35,663 nucleotides of DNA from Halomonas sp. NO4 (GCF_010994375.1 NZ_WHMA01000027.1:1-35663), one strand, 5' to 3'. Counted from the first letter of the stretch, positions 17,853 to 26,968 are shown. The notes: generated from the sequence alone by a model not told the origin. Translations and numbers: made by a program.

Positions 17853-19112
17853 ATGGCCCCGCATAATGCCTTCTATGCCCAGTCTGGCGGTGTCACCGCC
17901 GTGATCAATGCCAGCGCCTGCGGCGTGATCGAGGCCTGTCAACGCCATTCCGACCGCATCGGCAAGGTGTATGCCGGCCACAACGGCATCATCGGCGCCC
18001 TCACCGAAGAGCTGATCGACGTCAGCCAGGAGTCCCCCGAGACCATCGCCGCGCTACGCCACACACCGGGCGGCGCCTTCGGCTCCTGCCGCTACAAGCT
18101 CAAGGACATCGAGACCCACCGTACCCAGTACGAGCGTCTGATCGAGGTGTTCAAGGCCCACGACATCCGCTACTTCTTCTACAACGGTGGCGGTGACAGC
18201 GCCGATACCTGCCTCAAGGTCTCGCAGCTCTCCGAGAAGCTGGGCTATCCGCTGACCGCCATTCACGTCCCCAAGACCGTGGACAACGACCTCCCGATCA
18301 CCGACAACTCGCCGGGCTTCGGAAGCGTGGCCAAGTACATCGCCACTTCGACCCTGGAGACCTCGCTGGACATCGCTTCCATGTGCGCCACCTCCACCAA
18401 GGTGTTCGTGCTCGAGGTGATGGGCCGTCACGCCGGCTGGATCGCTGCCGCCGGCGCCCTGGCCGGCCAGGGCGAGGGCGAGCCGCCCCACCTGGTGATC
18501 TTCCCCGAGGTAGCCTTCGACCGAAAGGCGGTGATGGCACGGGTCGAGGCGTGCGTGAAGCAGTACGGCTACTGCGTGGTGGTGGTCTCCGAGGGGGCGC
18601 GCTACGAGGACGGCACCTTCCTCGCCGACTCCGGCAACACCGACGCCTTCGGCCATCGCCAGCTGGGCGGCGTGGCGCCGACGCTCGCCGGCATGATCAA
18701 GCAGGACCTGGGCTACAAGTACCACTGGGCCGTGGCCGACTACCTGCAGCGCGCCGCGCGCCACCTGGCTTCCAGGACCGACGTGGAGCAGGCCTATGCC
18801 GTCGGCGAGAAGGCCGTGGAGCTGGCGCTCGAGGGCAAGAACGCCATGATGCCCACCATCAAGCGCATCAGCGACAGCCCCTACGAGTGGCGCATCGAGG
18901 CCGCGCCGCTGGCCGAGGTGGCCAACCGCGAGAAGTTCATGCCGCGCGACTTCATCCGCGAGGACGGCTTCGGCATCACCGAGGCGTGCCGCACCTATCT
19001 TGCGCCGCTCATCCTCGGCGAGGAGTTCCCCCCCTTCGAGAACGGCCTGCCCAAGGTCGCACGCCTCGCCAGGCACAAGGTCGAACGCAAGCTGCCCGAA
19101 TTCACCATTTAA
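17853..19112 (+). CDS. pfp: 6-phosphofructokinase, probably PPi-dependent
   Basis: Phosphorylates fructose 6-phosphate to the 1,6-bisphosphate. In this family the phosphoryl donor is read from two sites. The ATP-binding GGDGS is here GGGDS (112-116), with Asp115 where ATP enzymes have Gly. PGTIDND is here PKTVDND (140-146), with Lys141 where ATP enzymes have Gly. Both point to pyrophosphate as donor, which would make the step reversible. EVMGRHAGW is the substrate-binding motif. The 419-residue length suits PPi enzymes rather than the ~320-residue bacterial ATP type. ppa lies about 2 kb downstream on the same strand. Confidence 0.88.
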   Translation: MAPHNAFYAQSGGVTAVINASACGVIEACQRHSDRIGKVYAGHNGIIGALTEELIDVSQESPETIAALRHTPGGAFGSCRYKLKDIETHRTQYERLIEVFKAHDIRYFFYNGGGDSADTCLKVSQLSEKLGYPLTAIHVPKTVDNDLPITDNSPGFGSVAKYIATSTLETSLDIASMCATSTKVFVLEVMGRHAGWIAAAGALAGQGEGEPPHLVIFPEVAFDRKAVMARVEACVKQYGYCVVVVSEGARYEDGTFLADSGNTDAFGHRQLGGVAPTLAGMIKQDLGYKYHWAVADYLQRAARHLASRTDVEQAYAVGEKAVELALEGKNAMMPTIKRISDSPYEWRIEAAPLAEVANREKFMPRDFIREDGFGITEACRTYLAPLILGEEFPPFENGLPKVARLARHKVERKLPEFTI

Positions 19113-19116
19113 GGAT

Positions 19117-19170
19117 CAAGGCGCGAGGAACAAGGGGCGAGGACCCTCGAACCTCGTTCCCCGAACCTTG
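19117..19170. repeat. Imperfect 25-bp-arm palindrome downstream of pfp and the pseudokinase gene
   Basis: The arms (19117-19141 and 19146-19170) pair at 19 of 25 positions around a four-base loop. Three of the six plus-strand mismatches are A-C type, which become G-U wobbles in the minus-strand RNA, so the element folds better as the 3' end of the 19203-20924 transcript. The wording (GCGCGAGG on the left, CGAACC on the right) matches that around the purH terminator. No T tract follows on either strand. Confidence 0.6.
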
Positions 19171-19202
19171 TCTCTCGAACCCTGCCCTTCGCCCGAAGTG
19201 CG

Positions 19203-20924
19203 TCAGCGCAGCAGCCAGGAGAGCACCAGCAGCAGCAGCAGTAGCCCGGCCACGCCCTGCCAGAAGCTGGCCGGATCGCCCAGCCGCTGGCGACGCGATG
19301 CAGCGGGCCGGTCGTTGTGGTGGCGCAGCGCATAGAGCAGCTCGGAAAGGCGCCGGAAGCGCAGCGAGCGCTGCGGATCCAGCGCCCGGCGCAGGGTGTC
19401 ATCGAGCGCCGGGGTGACCTCGGGGTTGAGGGTGCGGGCACTGCGATAGACCAGCTGCTCCAGGTCGGTATGGCTACGCAGCTGGCTGGGCGCCAAGGCA
19501 TAGGGCAGCTCGCCGGTGAGCAGCCAGTAGACGGTCGAGGCCAGCGCGTACTGGTCGCTGCGCCGACCCACGCTGTCGTCGAGGGCGTACTCGGGGGCGC
19601 TGTGCTCGGAGAGCCCCACCTGGCGGGCCAGCTCGCGGGAGCGGCGGTGACCGTCCAGGTCGCGCATATGGCAGGCGCTGAAATCGGTGAGTACCACCTG
19701 CCCGTGGGTGTCTATCAACACGTTGTCGGGCTGGATGCGCTGGTGCAGCAGATCGCGGTGGTGCAGGGCCTGGACCGCCTTGCCCAGCTGCACGGCAATG
19801 TCGAGACGCTGCGAGAGGCTCGCCTGGGGATGACGGCGCGCCCAGTCGGCGAGCGTCTCGCCCTCGACGTAAGCCATCAGGTAGTAGAGGTAGCGGCGCG
19901 GCCGCGATGGCTCCATCACCCGCACCACGAAGGGCGACTTGACCCGCTCGACGACCCACTGCTGGAGCAGGAAGTGCTCCAGGTAGGCGTTGCGGTTGGA
20001 GAGCTCGGGGCTGGGTGCCTTCATGACCATTTCTCGCTCGGTGCGAACATCGCGCACCCGGTAGACGCGCGATTGCGCCGTGCGCGACAGCACCTCCTGC
20101 ACTTCCAGGCCATCGAGTCGCTCGCCCACCGCCAGCTCAGGAGGGATCGGCAGGTCGCCGTAGACCTTGCCGGGATGGTCCTGTTCCGCCTCGGGCAGGG
20201 CATCGATGCGCACCAGTTGGAAGCAGAACTGGTCGGCGCCATAGCCGCGCGCCTGGGCCCGCTCGCGCGCGGCCTGGGCCAGGCGCTCGCAGGCGGCATT
20301 GAGGTCGCTGGCGTCCTGCCGGATCAGCTGCACGTAGTCCGACGGCATCAGGGTGCCGCGAACTGCCTGGGTGGTGAACAGGAAGATATCGCCCTGCTTG
20401 AGCGGCAGGCGCAGATAGTCGATGTCGATGCTGCCGTCGAGCCCCAGCGCCCGCGACGGGTAGCGGTAGCCTCCCAGGTCGGAGACATGGTCGCGGCTGA
20501 GCTGCTCGAACTCGGCCCCGCGCAGGCGGAACACCAGGGTGTCGCCCATGTGGAAGAGGTGGGCCTCCTGGGCACGGAAGACCACGGCCGAGAGTGCCGC
20601 CACGAAACTGCCGTTCTCCACGTAGTGGCTCTGGCTGTAGCACCAGGCGTTGAGGGCCCGCAGTACCCGAGTGGCGGAGGTCTTGACGTCCCAGTGATCC
20701 GGGGTGGAAAAATAGTCGGCGAGAAAGCCGCGCACGCTCAGGTCACCCGCCTGCTTGGCGATGGCGTTGCGCGAGCTGGTGTCGCTGATCACCGCACAGG
20801 CGCCCTTGGCCGCGAGCAGCGCCGCCTCATCGGGAAGGCGCACCGACATGGAGCTGCGATGGTGGCGCCGTTCCGGGGCGACGAACGCCTGCCCGATACT
20901 CAGTGACAGCTGGGTCGATGACAA
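19203..20924 (-). CDS. PP2C-like/protein-kinase-like protein, both centres degenerate
   Basis: A 573-residue relative of the 'bifunctional serine/threonine kinase/phosphatase' family: an N-terminal PP2C-like domain (about 1-245), a kinase-like domain (about 270-525) and a C-terminal membrane tail (about 557-573). The catalytic residues are mostly gone. The PP2C DGxGG site reads SDTSSR (47-52), and the later metal-binding Asp site reads FTTQAV (183-188), though MGDT (126-129) remains. In the kinase, the VAIK-type lysine is K302 and APE (443-445) is kept, but the HRDLKPxN loop is HQRIQPDN (394-401) and DFG is DFS. It starts at TTG with AGGAG six bases upstream. Probably a pseudoenzyme. Confidence 0.85.
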   Translation of the reverse strand: MSSTQLSLSIGQAFVAPERRHHRSSMSVRLPDEAALLAAKGACAVISDTSSRNAIAKQAGDLSVRGFLADYFSTPDHWDVKTSATRVLRALNAWCYSQSHYVENGSFVAALSAVVFRAQEAHLFHMGDTLVFRLRGAEFEQLSRDHVSDLGGYRYPSRALGLDGSIDIDYLRLPLKQGDIFLFTTQAVRGTLMPSDYVQLIRQDASDLNAACERLAQAARERAQARGYGADQFCFQLVRIDALPEAEQDHPGKVYGDLPIPPELAVGERLDGLEVQEVLSRTAQSRVYRVRDVRTEREMVMKAPSPELSNRNAYLEHFLLQQWVVERVKSPFVVRVMEPSRPRRYLYYLMAYVEGETLADWARRHPQASLSQRLDIAVQLGKAVQALHHRDLLHQRIQPDNVLIDTHGQVVLTDFSACHMRDLDGHRRSRELARQVGLSEHSAPEYALDDSVGRRSDQYALASTVYWLLTGELPYALAPSQLRSHTDLEQLVYRSARTLNPEVTPALDDTLRRALDPQRSLRFRRLSELLYALRHHNDRPAASRRQRLGDPASFWQGVAGLLLLLLVLSWLLR

Positions 20925-21053
20925 GTCGTGCTCCTGAGAGTCCGGTAGTCCCTGATGGACGGGCGCCACAACCGCTCGCCCGCGCCGGCCATCATACACG
21001 CTTGCGCCTCGCCCGACCCGTCAACCAAAGCCCAAGCCGCCCCTATGGTCGCA

Positions 21054-21083
21054 TTGGTAATCGCCGGGGCGGCTCCGTATAAT
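21054..21083 (+). promoter_or_regulatory. Sigma70 promoter of ppa
   Basis: A perfect TATAAT at 21078-21083 is preceded by TTGGTA (21054-21059; four of six to consensus) with an 18-base spacer. Transcription would begin near 21090, leaving a leader of about 40 bases before the ppa ATG. This is the best consensus promoter in the window. Confidence 0.75.
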
Positions 21084-21131
21084 TCGCGGCATTTCGGCCA
21101 CTCCGCATTTCCGCCAACCAAGGAAGCGACG

Positions 21132-21662
21132 ATGAACTTCGACAACATCCCTGCCGGCAAGGACCTTCCCAACGACGTCAATGTAGCGATCGAGATCCCC
21201 GCCAACCACGCGCCGGTCAAGTACGAGATCGACAAAGAGATGGGCGCCCTGCTGGTCGACCGCTTCATGGCCACGCCGATGTTCTACCCGGCCAACTACG
21301 GCTTCATTCCCCACACCCTGGCCGACGATGGCGACCCCCTGGACGCCCTGGTGGTGACGCCCTATCCGGTCCAGCCCGGCAGCATCATCCGCGCCCGCCC
21401 GGTGGGGATCCTCAACATGACCGACGAGGCCGGCGAGGACGCCAAGCTGGTCTGCGTGCCCCACGCCAAGCTCACCACCCTCTATGACGAGGTTCAGGAA
21501 GTCACCGACCTGCCGGAACTGCTGCGCCAGCAGATCGCCCACTTCTTCGAGAACTACAAGGATCTCGAGAAGGGCAAGTGGGTCAAGGTGGAATCCTGGG
21601 AAGGCGCCGAGGCCGCCCGCAAGGCGATCGAGAAGGCCGTAGCCGCCCACGAAAAGGCCTGA
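21132..21662 (+). CDS. ppa: Inorganic pyrophosphatase (family I)
   Basis: Hydrolyses pyrophosphate to two phosphates in the cytoplasm. The 176 residues equal the E. coli enzyme. The metal-binding signature [10 protein letters not shown] and YGFIPHT are present. AAGGA precedes the ATG at seven bases; the frame continues upstream but without homology. It converges tightly on the DUF2333 gene (eight bases between stops). Confidence 0.97.
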   Translation: MNFDNIPAGKDLPNDVNVAIEIPANHAPVKYEIDKEMGALLVDRFMATPMFYPANYGFIPHTLADDGDPLDALVVTPYPVQPGSIIRARPVGILNMTDEAGEDAKLVCVPHAKLTTLYDEVQEVTDLPELLRQQIAHFFENYKDLEKGKWVKVESWEGAEAARKAIEKAVAAHEKA

Positions 21663-21670
21663 TTCTCGGC

Positions 21671-22795
21671 CTACGCCTCGCCCGACGGGCCGTCTTCGGA
21701 CGGCCCGTCGTCGTTGGTGGCCGGCGCCGGCGATGCCTCCGGCGCAACGGTGGTCTCCGCATCGCTCGCCTCGACGCTCTGCCCCTCCAGCGCGCCGGCC
21801 AGGGTACCGGTCAGGTCGCGGGCATGCAGCAGGTAGTTGGCCATGACCAGCGAGTGATTAGCGAAGACCCCGAACCCCGAGCCGTTGAGCACCACCGGGC
21901 TCCACAGGCGTCGCTGGGTGCGCTCGAGCACCACCAGCAGCCGATCCCAGCGCTCGGTGGCCCCTGCCGCCGCGATCACGTCGGCGTGATCCCGGCGCAC
22001 CCCTTCCAGCAGGTGGATGAGCGCCCAGCCGCTGCCCCGCGCCTCGAAGAAGATGTCGTCGACTCGGTGCCAGGGCGTGGGCTCGGGCAGCGCCTCGACA
22101 TCCACCCCCAGGCGTACGGCTTCACGGCTGCCGGCGCTCGCCGACAGACGCTGTGCCAGGGCGTCGAGGCGGCCGGTCACCCCGTCCAGCCAGTGTGCCA
22201 GGCCGTCGCCGGCCGCCGTGAAAGCCCCTTCGTCGGCCCCCAGGCCCGCCAGGTGCTCACCCAGCGCCGCCCGCGCTGCTGCCAGCTGCTCCTCGGTGCC
22301 GGGCAGTGCCCAGTCGCGACTGTCGTGCATCAGCGCCGCATGCGCCGCCTGGAGGGACGCGGCCTCGCCGTCGGCGAGCGGCGGCAGCGCGCCGGCCAGC
22401 TCGCGCAGTTGACCCAGCACGCCGTACTCCCAGGCCGGCATGTTGTCCAGCCACACCCCGGGGGGCGCCACGTCATTGCGCAGGAAGCCGCCCGGCTTGT
22501 CCAGCAGGGTGTCGAGGGTGGTCATCAGAGTCGCCACGGTGACGGCGCCGCGGGCCGCCGGCGAGGTGGCGGCCTGGCCACCCGACTCGGCCACCGCCCC
22601 CCGCTGGGCGGCGGTGGCCCGTTCCACGTCGAAGGGGGCCGGCGCGCGACTCCACCACACACCCAGCGCCAGCACCACCACCAGGTAGATCCCCGCCAGG
22701 GCAAGCAGGGGTTTCCAGATCCAGCCATAATCGGGCCGTTCGAGAACGTCCGCGCGACTGCGCGGGCGTCCGGCGTCGCGCTTCAGGAATGCCAT
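21671..22795 (-). CDS. DUF2333 family membrane protein
   Basis: A 374-residue protein of uncharacterised family DUF2333. It has one membrane segment near the N-terminus (about 28-48, PLLALAGIYLVVVLALGVWW) followed by a large, probably periplasmic domain. Family wording recognised by eye: TLLDKPGGFLRNDVAPPGVWLDNMPAWEYG and SPVVLNGSGFGVFANHSLVMANYLLHARD. The acidic C-terminal tail (DDGPSEDGPSGEA) is encoded by a long hairpin. No function is known to me. Confidence 0.85.
   Translation of the reverse strand: MAFLKRDAGRPRSRADVLERPDYGWIWKPLLALAGIYLVVVLALGVWWSRAPAPFDVERATAAQRGAVAESGGQAATSPAARGAVTVATLMTTLDTLLDKPGGFLRNDVAPPGVWLDNMPAWEYGVLGQLRELAGALPPLADGEAASLQAAHAALMHDSRDWALPGTEEQLAAARAALGEHLAGLGADEGAFTAAGDGLAHWLDGVTGRLDALAQRLSASAGSREAVRLGVDVEALPEPTPWHRVDDIFFEARGSGWALIHLLEGVRRDHADVIAAAGATERWDRLLVVLERTQRRLWSPVVLNGSGFGVFANHSLVMANYLLHARDLTGTLAGALEGQSVEASDAETTVAPEASPAPATNDDGPSEDGPSGEA
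21683..21710. terminator. 12-bp hairpin with TTCG loop, downstream of ppa
   Basis: A perfect 12-bp GC-rich stem (21683-21694 with 21699-21710) closed by TTCG, the very stable UUCG tetraloop in RNA. It starts 20 bases after the ppa stop and lies wholly inside the 3' coding end of the DUF2333 gene. No T tract follows, so it may stabilise the ppa mRNA end or pause polymerase rather than terminate intrinsically. Confidence 0.55.
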
Positions 22796-22879
22796 GTCGT
22801 CTCTTCCCTGTGCCGGTGAGTCATGACGGTAGCGTGGCGGCGCGACAATGTGGCGCAGCGACCCCGTCCGCCCCGTCGG

Positions 22880-22908
22880 TCAACAGCGTTGCCAACCTGC
22901 GTTATCCT
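22880..22908 (+). promoter_or_regulatory. Possible promoter of dsbD
   Basis: TCAACA (22880-22885), a 17-base spacer and TATCCT (22903-22908) each match the sigma70 consensus at four of six positions. They lie in the 205-base divergent gap between the DUF2333 gene and dsbD. The rest of that gap shows only a small GCACG-CAA-CGTGC hairpin (22910-22922). Confidence 0.35.
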
Positions 22909-23000
22909 AGCACGCAACGTGCGAGCTGCCGGCCGGAACTCCCCCGAGAGCCGCCGGTCCTACAGCCGCACCGACCCGCTTCGGAAAAGGATCCTTTGCC

Positions 23001-24860
23001 TTGACCCTTTCACGCTCGCTTCGCTGTCTGGCCGCCTGGCTCCTGCTGCTGCTCCCGCTGGTCGCCCAGGCGCAGTGGTTCGGCTCCTCGGACGACAAGG
23101 AATTCCTGCCGGTCATGGAGGCCTTCCAGCCCAGCGCCTGGCACGACGGCGAGACCCTCTACATCGGCTTCGAGAACGCCGAGGGCTACTACCTCTACCG
23201 CCACCGGCTGGGGGTGGAAAGCGCCGCCGGCGATCTCGTGCTGGGCGACCCCGAGGTGCCGCCGGGGGAGTACAAGGAGGACGAGTTTCTCGGCGAGGTC
23301 TATGTCTTCTACGAGCGCGTCGTCTTCGAGGCTCCCATCGAGGGCAGCGCCCAGGGCCCGCTGGCGATTCGCGTCAGCTTCCAGGGCTGTGCCGATGCCG
23401 GGCTGTGCTACCCGCCGGAAACCGTCGACCTGCAGGCTCCCGAGAGCGAGATGCCCGCGGCCTTCGTCGGCTGGCGCAGCGGCGCCGGTGGCGACCCGGC
23501 TGCTGCGAGCAGCGCCGGGGCGGGCGACGGCGACGCCTTCACGACGCGCAGCGAGGATGGCCGCTTCAGCAGCCTGATGCGCCAGGCGAGCCTGCCGCTG
23601 GCGCTGGGCCTCTTCTTCCTGGCCGGGCTGGGGCTCACCTTCACGCCCTGTGTGCTGCCCATGGTACCCATCCTGTCGTCGATCATCGTCGGCCAGAACC
23701 CCAGCCGACCGCGCGCCTTCGCCCTGTCGGCCAGCTACGTGGGCGGCATGGCCGCCACCTACGCCGTGGTCGGGGTGCTGATGGGGCTGTTTGGCGCCGG
23801 CCTCAACCTCCAGGCACGCCTGCAGTCCGCGCCGGTGCTGATCACCTTCGCCGTTCTCTTCGCACTCTTCGCCCTGGCCATGTTCGGCACCTTCGACCTG
23901 CGCCTGCCGCCGCGCCTGGCGGGCCGCATCGAGCGCTGGCAGGCGCGCGCCCAGCGCAGCGGCCCGGGCGGCCTGGCGCTGGCCGGCGCACTCTCCGTAC
24001 TGGTGGTCTCGCCCTGCGTTTCGGCGCCGCTGGCCGGTGCCCTGGTATTCATCTCCACCACCGGCGATGCCCTGATGGGCGGCGCGGCTCTGCTCGCTCT
24101 GGCCCTGGGCATGGGTGTGCCGCTGCTGCTGGTGGGCACCTTCGGCGCCACGGCCCTGCCACGCAGCGGCGCCTGGATGAACGGAGTCAAGGTGGCATTC
24201 GGCATCCTGCTGCTGGGCGTGGCCATCTGGCTCGTCGAACGCCTGATTCCCGCCCCGGCGGCGCTGCTGCTGTGGGCCGCCCTGGCCATCGGCAGCGCTC
24301 TGGCCCTGGGGGCCCTCACCCTTAACCAGGGGCAGGGGTGGCCGCGTGTGCGCCAGGCTGCGGGGCTGTTGCTGCTCGCCTGGGGCGTCGCCCTGGTGCT
24401 GGGAGCGGCCAGCGGCGCCAGCGATCCGCTGCGCCCACTGGCGCCACTGGCCGCTCCGGGCGGAGCGACGCCCCAGGCACAACCCGTTACCACCGTCGAC
24501 ACCCTGGCCGGCCTGGAAGCGGCGCTGGCAGACGCCGCCGACGGGGGGCGCCCGGCCTTCGTGCACGTCACCGCCGACTGGTGCATCTCCTGCAAGCAGC
24601 TCGAGCGCCGGGTCTATCCCGACCCCCGCGTCGCCGAGACGCTCACCGCCTTCGCGCGCATCAACCTCGACGTTACGCAAACCGACGCCACGCGGCGCGC
24701 CCTGCTCGACCGCTTCGAGCTGTTCGGCCCGCCGAGCCTGCTGTTCTTCGCCGACGGCGAGGAGCTGCGCGAGGCGCGCATCCAGGGCGAGGTGGACGCC
24801 GCGGAGCTCGCCCGCCATCTCGACGACGTGCTGGGCGCCCTGCCGACGCGCCAGAGCTGA
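23001..24860 (+). CDS. dsbD: Thiol:disulfide interchange protein DsbD
   Basis: Carries reducing power from cytoplasmic thioredoxin to periplasmic DsbC/DsbG and related partners. The 619-residue protein has a signal peptide ending near VAQAQ. The N-terminal domain carries C130/C136 (FQGCADAGLCYPPE). The multi-span membrane domain has C217 (TFTPCVLPMVP) and C339 (VVSPCVSAPL). The C-terminal thioredoxin-like domain has C528-I-S-C531 (DWCISCKQ). The start is TTG at 23001, the only start that gives a complete signal peptide; AAGGA lies about 12 bases upstream. Confidence 0.95.
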   Translation: MTLSRSLRCLAAWLLLLLPLVAQAQWFGSSDDKEFLPVMEAFQPSAWHDGETLYIGFENAEGYYLYRHRLGVESAAGDLVLGDPEVPPGEYKEDEFLGEVYVFYERVVFEAPIEGSAQGPLAIRVSFQGCADAGLCYPPETVDLQAPESEMPAAFVGWRSGAGGDPAAASSAGAGDGDAFTTRSEDGRFSSLMRQASLPLALGLFFLAGLGLTFTPCVLPMVPILSSIIVGQNPSRPRAFALSASYVGGMAATYAVVGVLMGLFGAGLNLQARLQSAPVLITFAVLFALFALAMFGTFDLRLPPRLAGRIERWQARAQRSGPGGLALAGALSVLVVSPCVSAPLAGALVFISTTGDALMGGAALLALALGMGVPLLLVGTFGATALPRSGAWMNGVKVAFGILLLGVAIWLVERLIPAPAALLLWAALAIGSALALGALTLNQGQGWPRVRQAAGLLLLAWGVALVLGAASGASDPLRPLAPLAAPGGATPQAQPVTTVDTLAGLEAALADAADGGRPAFVHVTADWCISCKQLERRVYPDPRVAETLTAFARINLDVTQTDATRRALLDRFELFGPPSLLFFADGEELREARIQGEVDAAELARHLDDVLGALPTRQS

Positions 24861-24879
24861 GCCACCTTCGCGCTTCCGG

Positions 24880-24913
24880 CCAGCCGTGACGAACAGCGTT
24901 CGGGTACGGCTGG
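24880..24913 (+). terminator. Possible terminator hairpin after dsbD
   Basis: CCAGCCGT (24880-24887) pairs with ACGGCTGG (24906-24913), and an inner CGAAC/GTTCG stem closes over AGC. It begins 20 bases after the dsbD stop. A short T run (GATTTTA) is about 15 bases further on, too far for a textbook terminator. The rest of the 207-base gap before accB shows no promoter I can support. Confidence 0.4.
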
Positions 24914-25067
24914 ACATCATCGCGGATTTTAGGCAAACTCCGCCGAAACGCTCAACACGGCCGATAGCGCAGGCAATATGCGACATCTTGCTGCGATCTA
25001 TCCAAAGCCGGCACGGGTTAACAGCGCCCGGGAGCACCGACATCTACCCACCGATCGAGACAGAGCC

Positions 25068-25529
25068 ATGGATATCCGCAAGGTCAAGAAGCTGATCGAG
25101 CTACTCGAAGAATCCAACATCAGTGAAATCGAGATCCAGGAAGGCGAGGAGTCGGTACGCATCAGCCGCCACCCCAATGGCGTGAGCTGGCCGCCGGCCA
25201 CCATGCCGCAGCCGGCCGTCGCGACCCAGCCCGCCACCCAGCCTGCTGCGACCCCGACGGCCGAGCCGGAGCGCGAAGCGCCCGCCGAACCCCAGGGCCA
25301 TTCCCTGAACTCGCCCATGGTCGGCACCTTCTATCGCAGCCCGGCACCCGGCGCCAAGCCCTTCGTGGAAGTGGGCCAGAGCGTCAAGAAGGGCGAGACG
25401 GTCTGCATCGTCGAGGCCATGAAGATGATGAACCAGATCGAGGCCGATCACGACGGCGTGATCGAGGCGGTCCTGGCCGAGGATGGCGAACCGGTCGAGT
25501 TCGACCAGCCGCTCCTCATCATTTCTTGA
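25068..25529 (+). CDS. accB: Biotin carboxyl carrier protein of acetyl-CoA carboxylase
   Basis: Carries the biotin that shuttles CO2 between biotin carboxylase and the carboxyltransferase in fatty-acid synthesis. The 153-residue protein starts with [16 protein letters not shown], has an Ala/Pro/Thr-rich linker (about 41-75), and ends in a biotinyl domain with EAMKMMNQ, where K119 is the biotinylated lysine. The usual MDIRK start is chosen over an upstream in-frame ATG. accC follows 25 bases later. Confidence 0.96.
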   Translation: MDIRKVKKLIELLEESNISEIEIQEGEESVRISRHPNGVSWPPATMPQPAVATQPATQPAATPTAEPEREAPAEPQGHSLNSPMVGTFYRSPAPGAKPFVEVGQSVKKGETVCIVEAMKMMNQIEADHDGVIEAVLAEDGEPVEFDQPLLIIS

Positions 25530-25554
25530 CACCATCGACACGGGCGGATCCATC

Positions 25555-26895
25555 ATGCTGGACAAGGTACTCATCGCCAACCGCGGCGAGATCGCCCTGC
25601 GCATCCTGCGGGCCTGCAAGGAACTGGGCATCAAGACGGTCGCGGTGCACTCCAAGGCCGACCGCGAACTGATGCACGTGCGCCTCGCCGACGAAGCGGT
25701 CTGCATCGGACCGGCGCCCTCGGCCCAGTCCTATCTCAATATCCCCTCGTTGATCAGCGCTGCGGAGGTCACCGACTCCAGCGCCATCCACCCCGGCTAC
25801 GGCTTTCTCTCCGAGAACGCCAACTTCGCCGAGCAGGTGGAGCGCTCGGGCTTCGTGTTCATCGGCCCCCAGGCCGAGACCATTCGCCTGATGGGCGACA
25901 AGGTAAGCGCCATCGAGGCCATGAAGAAGGCCGGCGTGCCCACGGTGCCCGGCTCCGACGGCCCGCTGGGCGACGACGAGGGGGACATCGTCGCCACCGC
26001 ACGACGCATCGGCTATCCGGTGATCATCAAGGCCGCTGCCGGCGGCGGCGGGCGCGGCATGCGCGTGGTGCACACCGAGGCGCACCTGCTCTCGGCGGTC
26101 ACGGTGACGCGCACCGAGGCCCACTCGGCCTTCGGCGACGGCACCGTCTACATGGAGAAATTCCTCGAGCACCCGCGCCACGTGGAGGTGCAGGTCATCG
26201 CCGACGGCCAGGGCAACGCCATCCACCTCTTCGACCGCGACTGCTCCCTGCAGCGCCGTCACCAGAAGGTACTCGAGGAAGCTCCGGCGCCGGGCATCGA
26301 CCCCGAGGCGCGCGCCAAGGTACTCGAGGCGTGCCGCGAGGCGTGCGTCGAAATCGGCTATCGCGGCGCCGGCACCTTCGAGTTTCTCTACGAGGACGGC
26401 CAGTTCTTCTTCATCGAGATGAACACCCGCGTCCAGGTGGAGCACCCGGTCACCGAGATGGTCACCGGCGTGGACATCGTCCGCGAGCAGTTGCGCATCG
26501 CCTCCGGCATGCCGCTCTCGATCTCGCAGGAGGAGGTCACGCTCAACGGCCACGCCTTCGAGTGCCGGATCAACGCCGAAGACGCGCGCACCTTCATGCC
26601 CTCCCCGGGCAAGGTGACGCTCTACCACCCGCCGGGCGGGCTGGGCGTGCGCATGGACTCCCACCTCTACACCGGGTACAGCGTGCCGCCCCACTACGAC
26701 TCGCTGATCGGCAAGCTGATCACCTGGGGGCCGAGCCGCGAGACCGCCTTGGTGCGGATGCGCAACGCGCTCGACGAGCTGCTGGTCGAAGGCATCAAGA
26801 CCAACATCGACCTGCACAAGGACCTGGTGCGCGACGGCCACTTCCAGCAGGGCGGCGTGAACATCCACTACCTGGAGAAGAAGCTCAGCGCCTGA
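25555..26895 (+). CDS. accC: Biotin carboxylase subunit of acetyl-CoA carboxylase
   Basis: ATP-dependent carboxylation of the biotin on AccB. The 446-residue ATP-grasp protein has the N-terminal [17 protein letters not shown], the Gly-rich lid [14 protein letters not shown], and the active-site stretch [20 protein letters not shown]. The length is that of E. coli AccC (449). It is co-directional with accB and probably in the same transcript. Secure. Confidence 0.97.
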   Translation: MLDKVLIANRGEIALRILRACKELGIKTVAVHSKADRELMHVRLADEAVCIGPAPSAQSYLNIPSLISAAEVTDSSAIHPGYGFLSENANFAEQVERSGFVFIGPQAETIRLMGDKVSAIEAMKKAGVPTVPGSDGPLGDDEGDIVATARRIGYPVIIKAAAGGGGRGMRVVHTEAHLLSAVTVTRTEAHSAFGDGTVYMEKFLEHPRHVEVQVIADGQGNAIHLFDRDCSLQRRHQKVLEEAPAPGIDPEARAKVLEACREACVEIGYRGAGTFEFLYEDGQFFFIEMNTRVQVEHPVTEMVTGVDIVREQLRIASGMPLSISQEEVTLNGHAFECRINAEDARTFMPSPGKVTLYHPPGGLGVRMDSHLYTGYSVPPHYDSLIGKLITWGPSRETALVRMRNALDELLVEGIKTNIDLHKDLVRDGHFQQGGVNIHYLEKKLSA

Positions 26896-26917
26896 AGCGG
26901 CGCCGGCATCGACTCCC

Positions 26918-26941
26918 GCGGGGTGGCCACGGCCACCCCGC
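26918..26941 (+). terminator. Hairpin between accC and prmA
   Basis: An 11-base GC-rich arm (26918-26928) is perfectly repeated in inverted form at 26931-26941; the top pairs must open to form a loop. A short T-containing stretch (TTGCGTTCC) follows. It likely ends or attenuates accBC transcripts before prmA, or protects the mRNA 3' end. Confidence 0.5.
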
Positions 26942-26968
26942 TTGCGTTCCCCACACCCCGGAGGCCCC

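Noticed and set aside
23010..25043. 677-codon minus-strand open frame opposite dsbD
   Set aside because: Antisense to a complete DsbD; translation is Gln/Gly/Arg-rich and domain-free.
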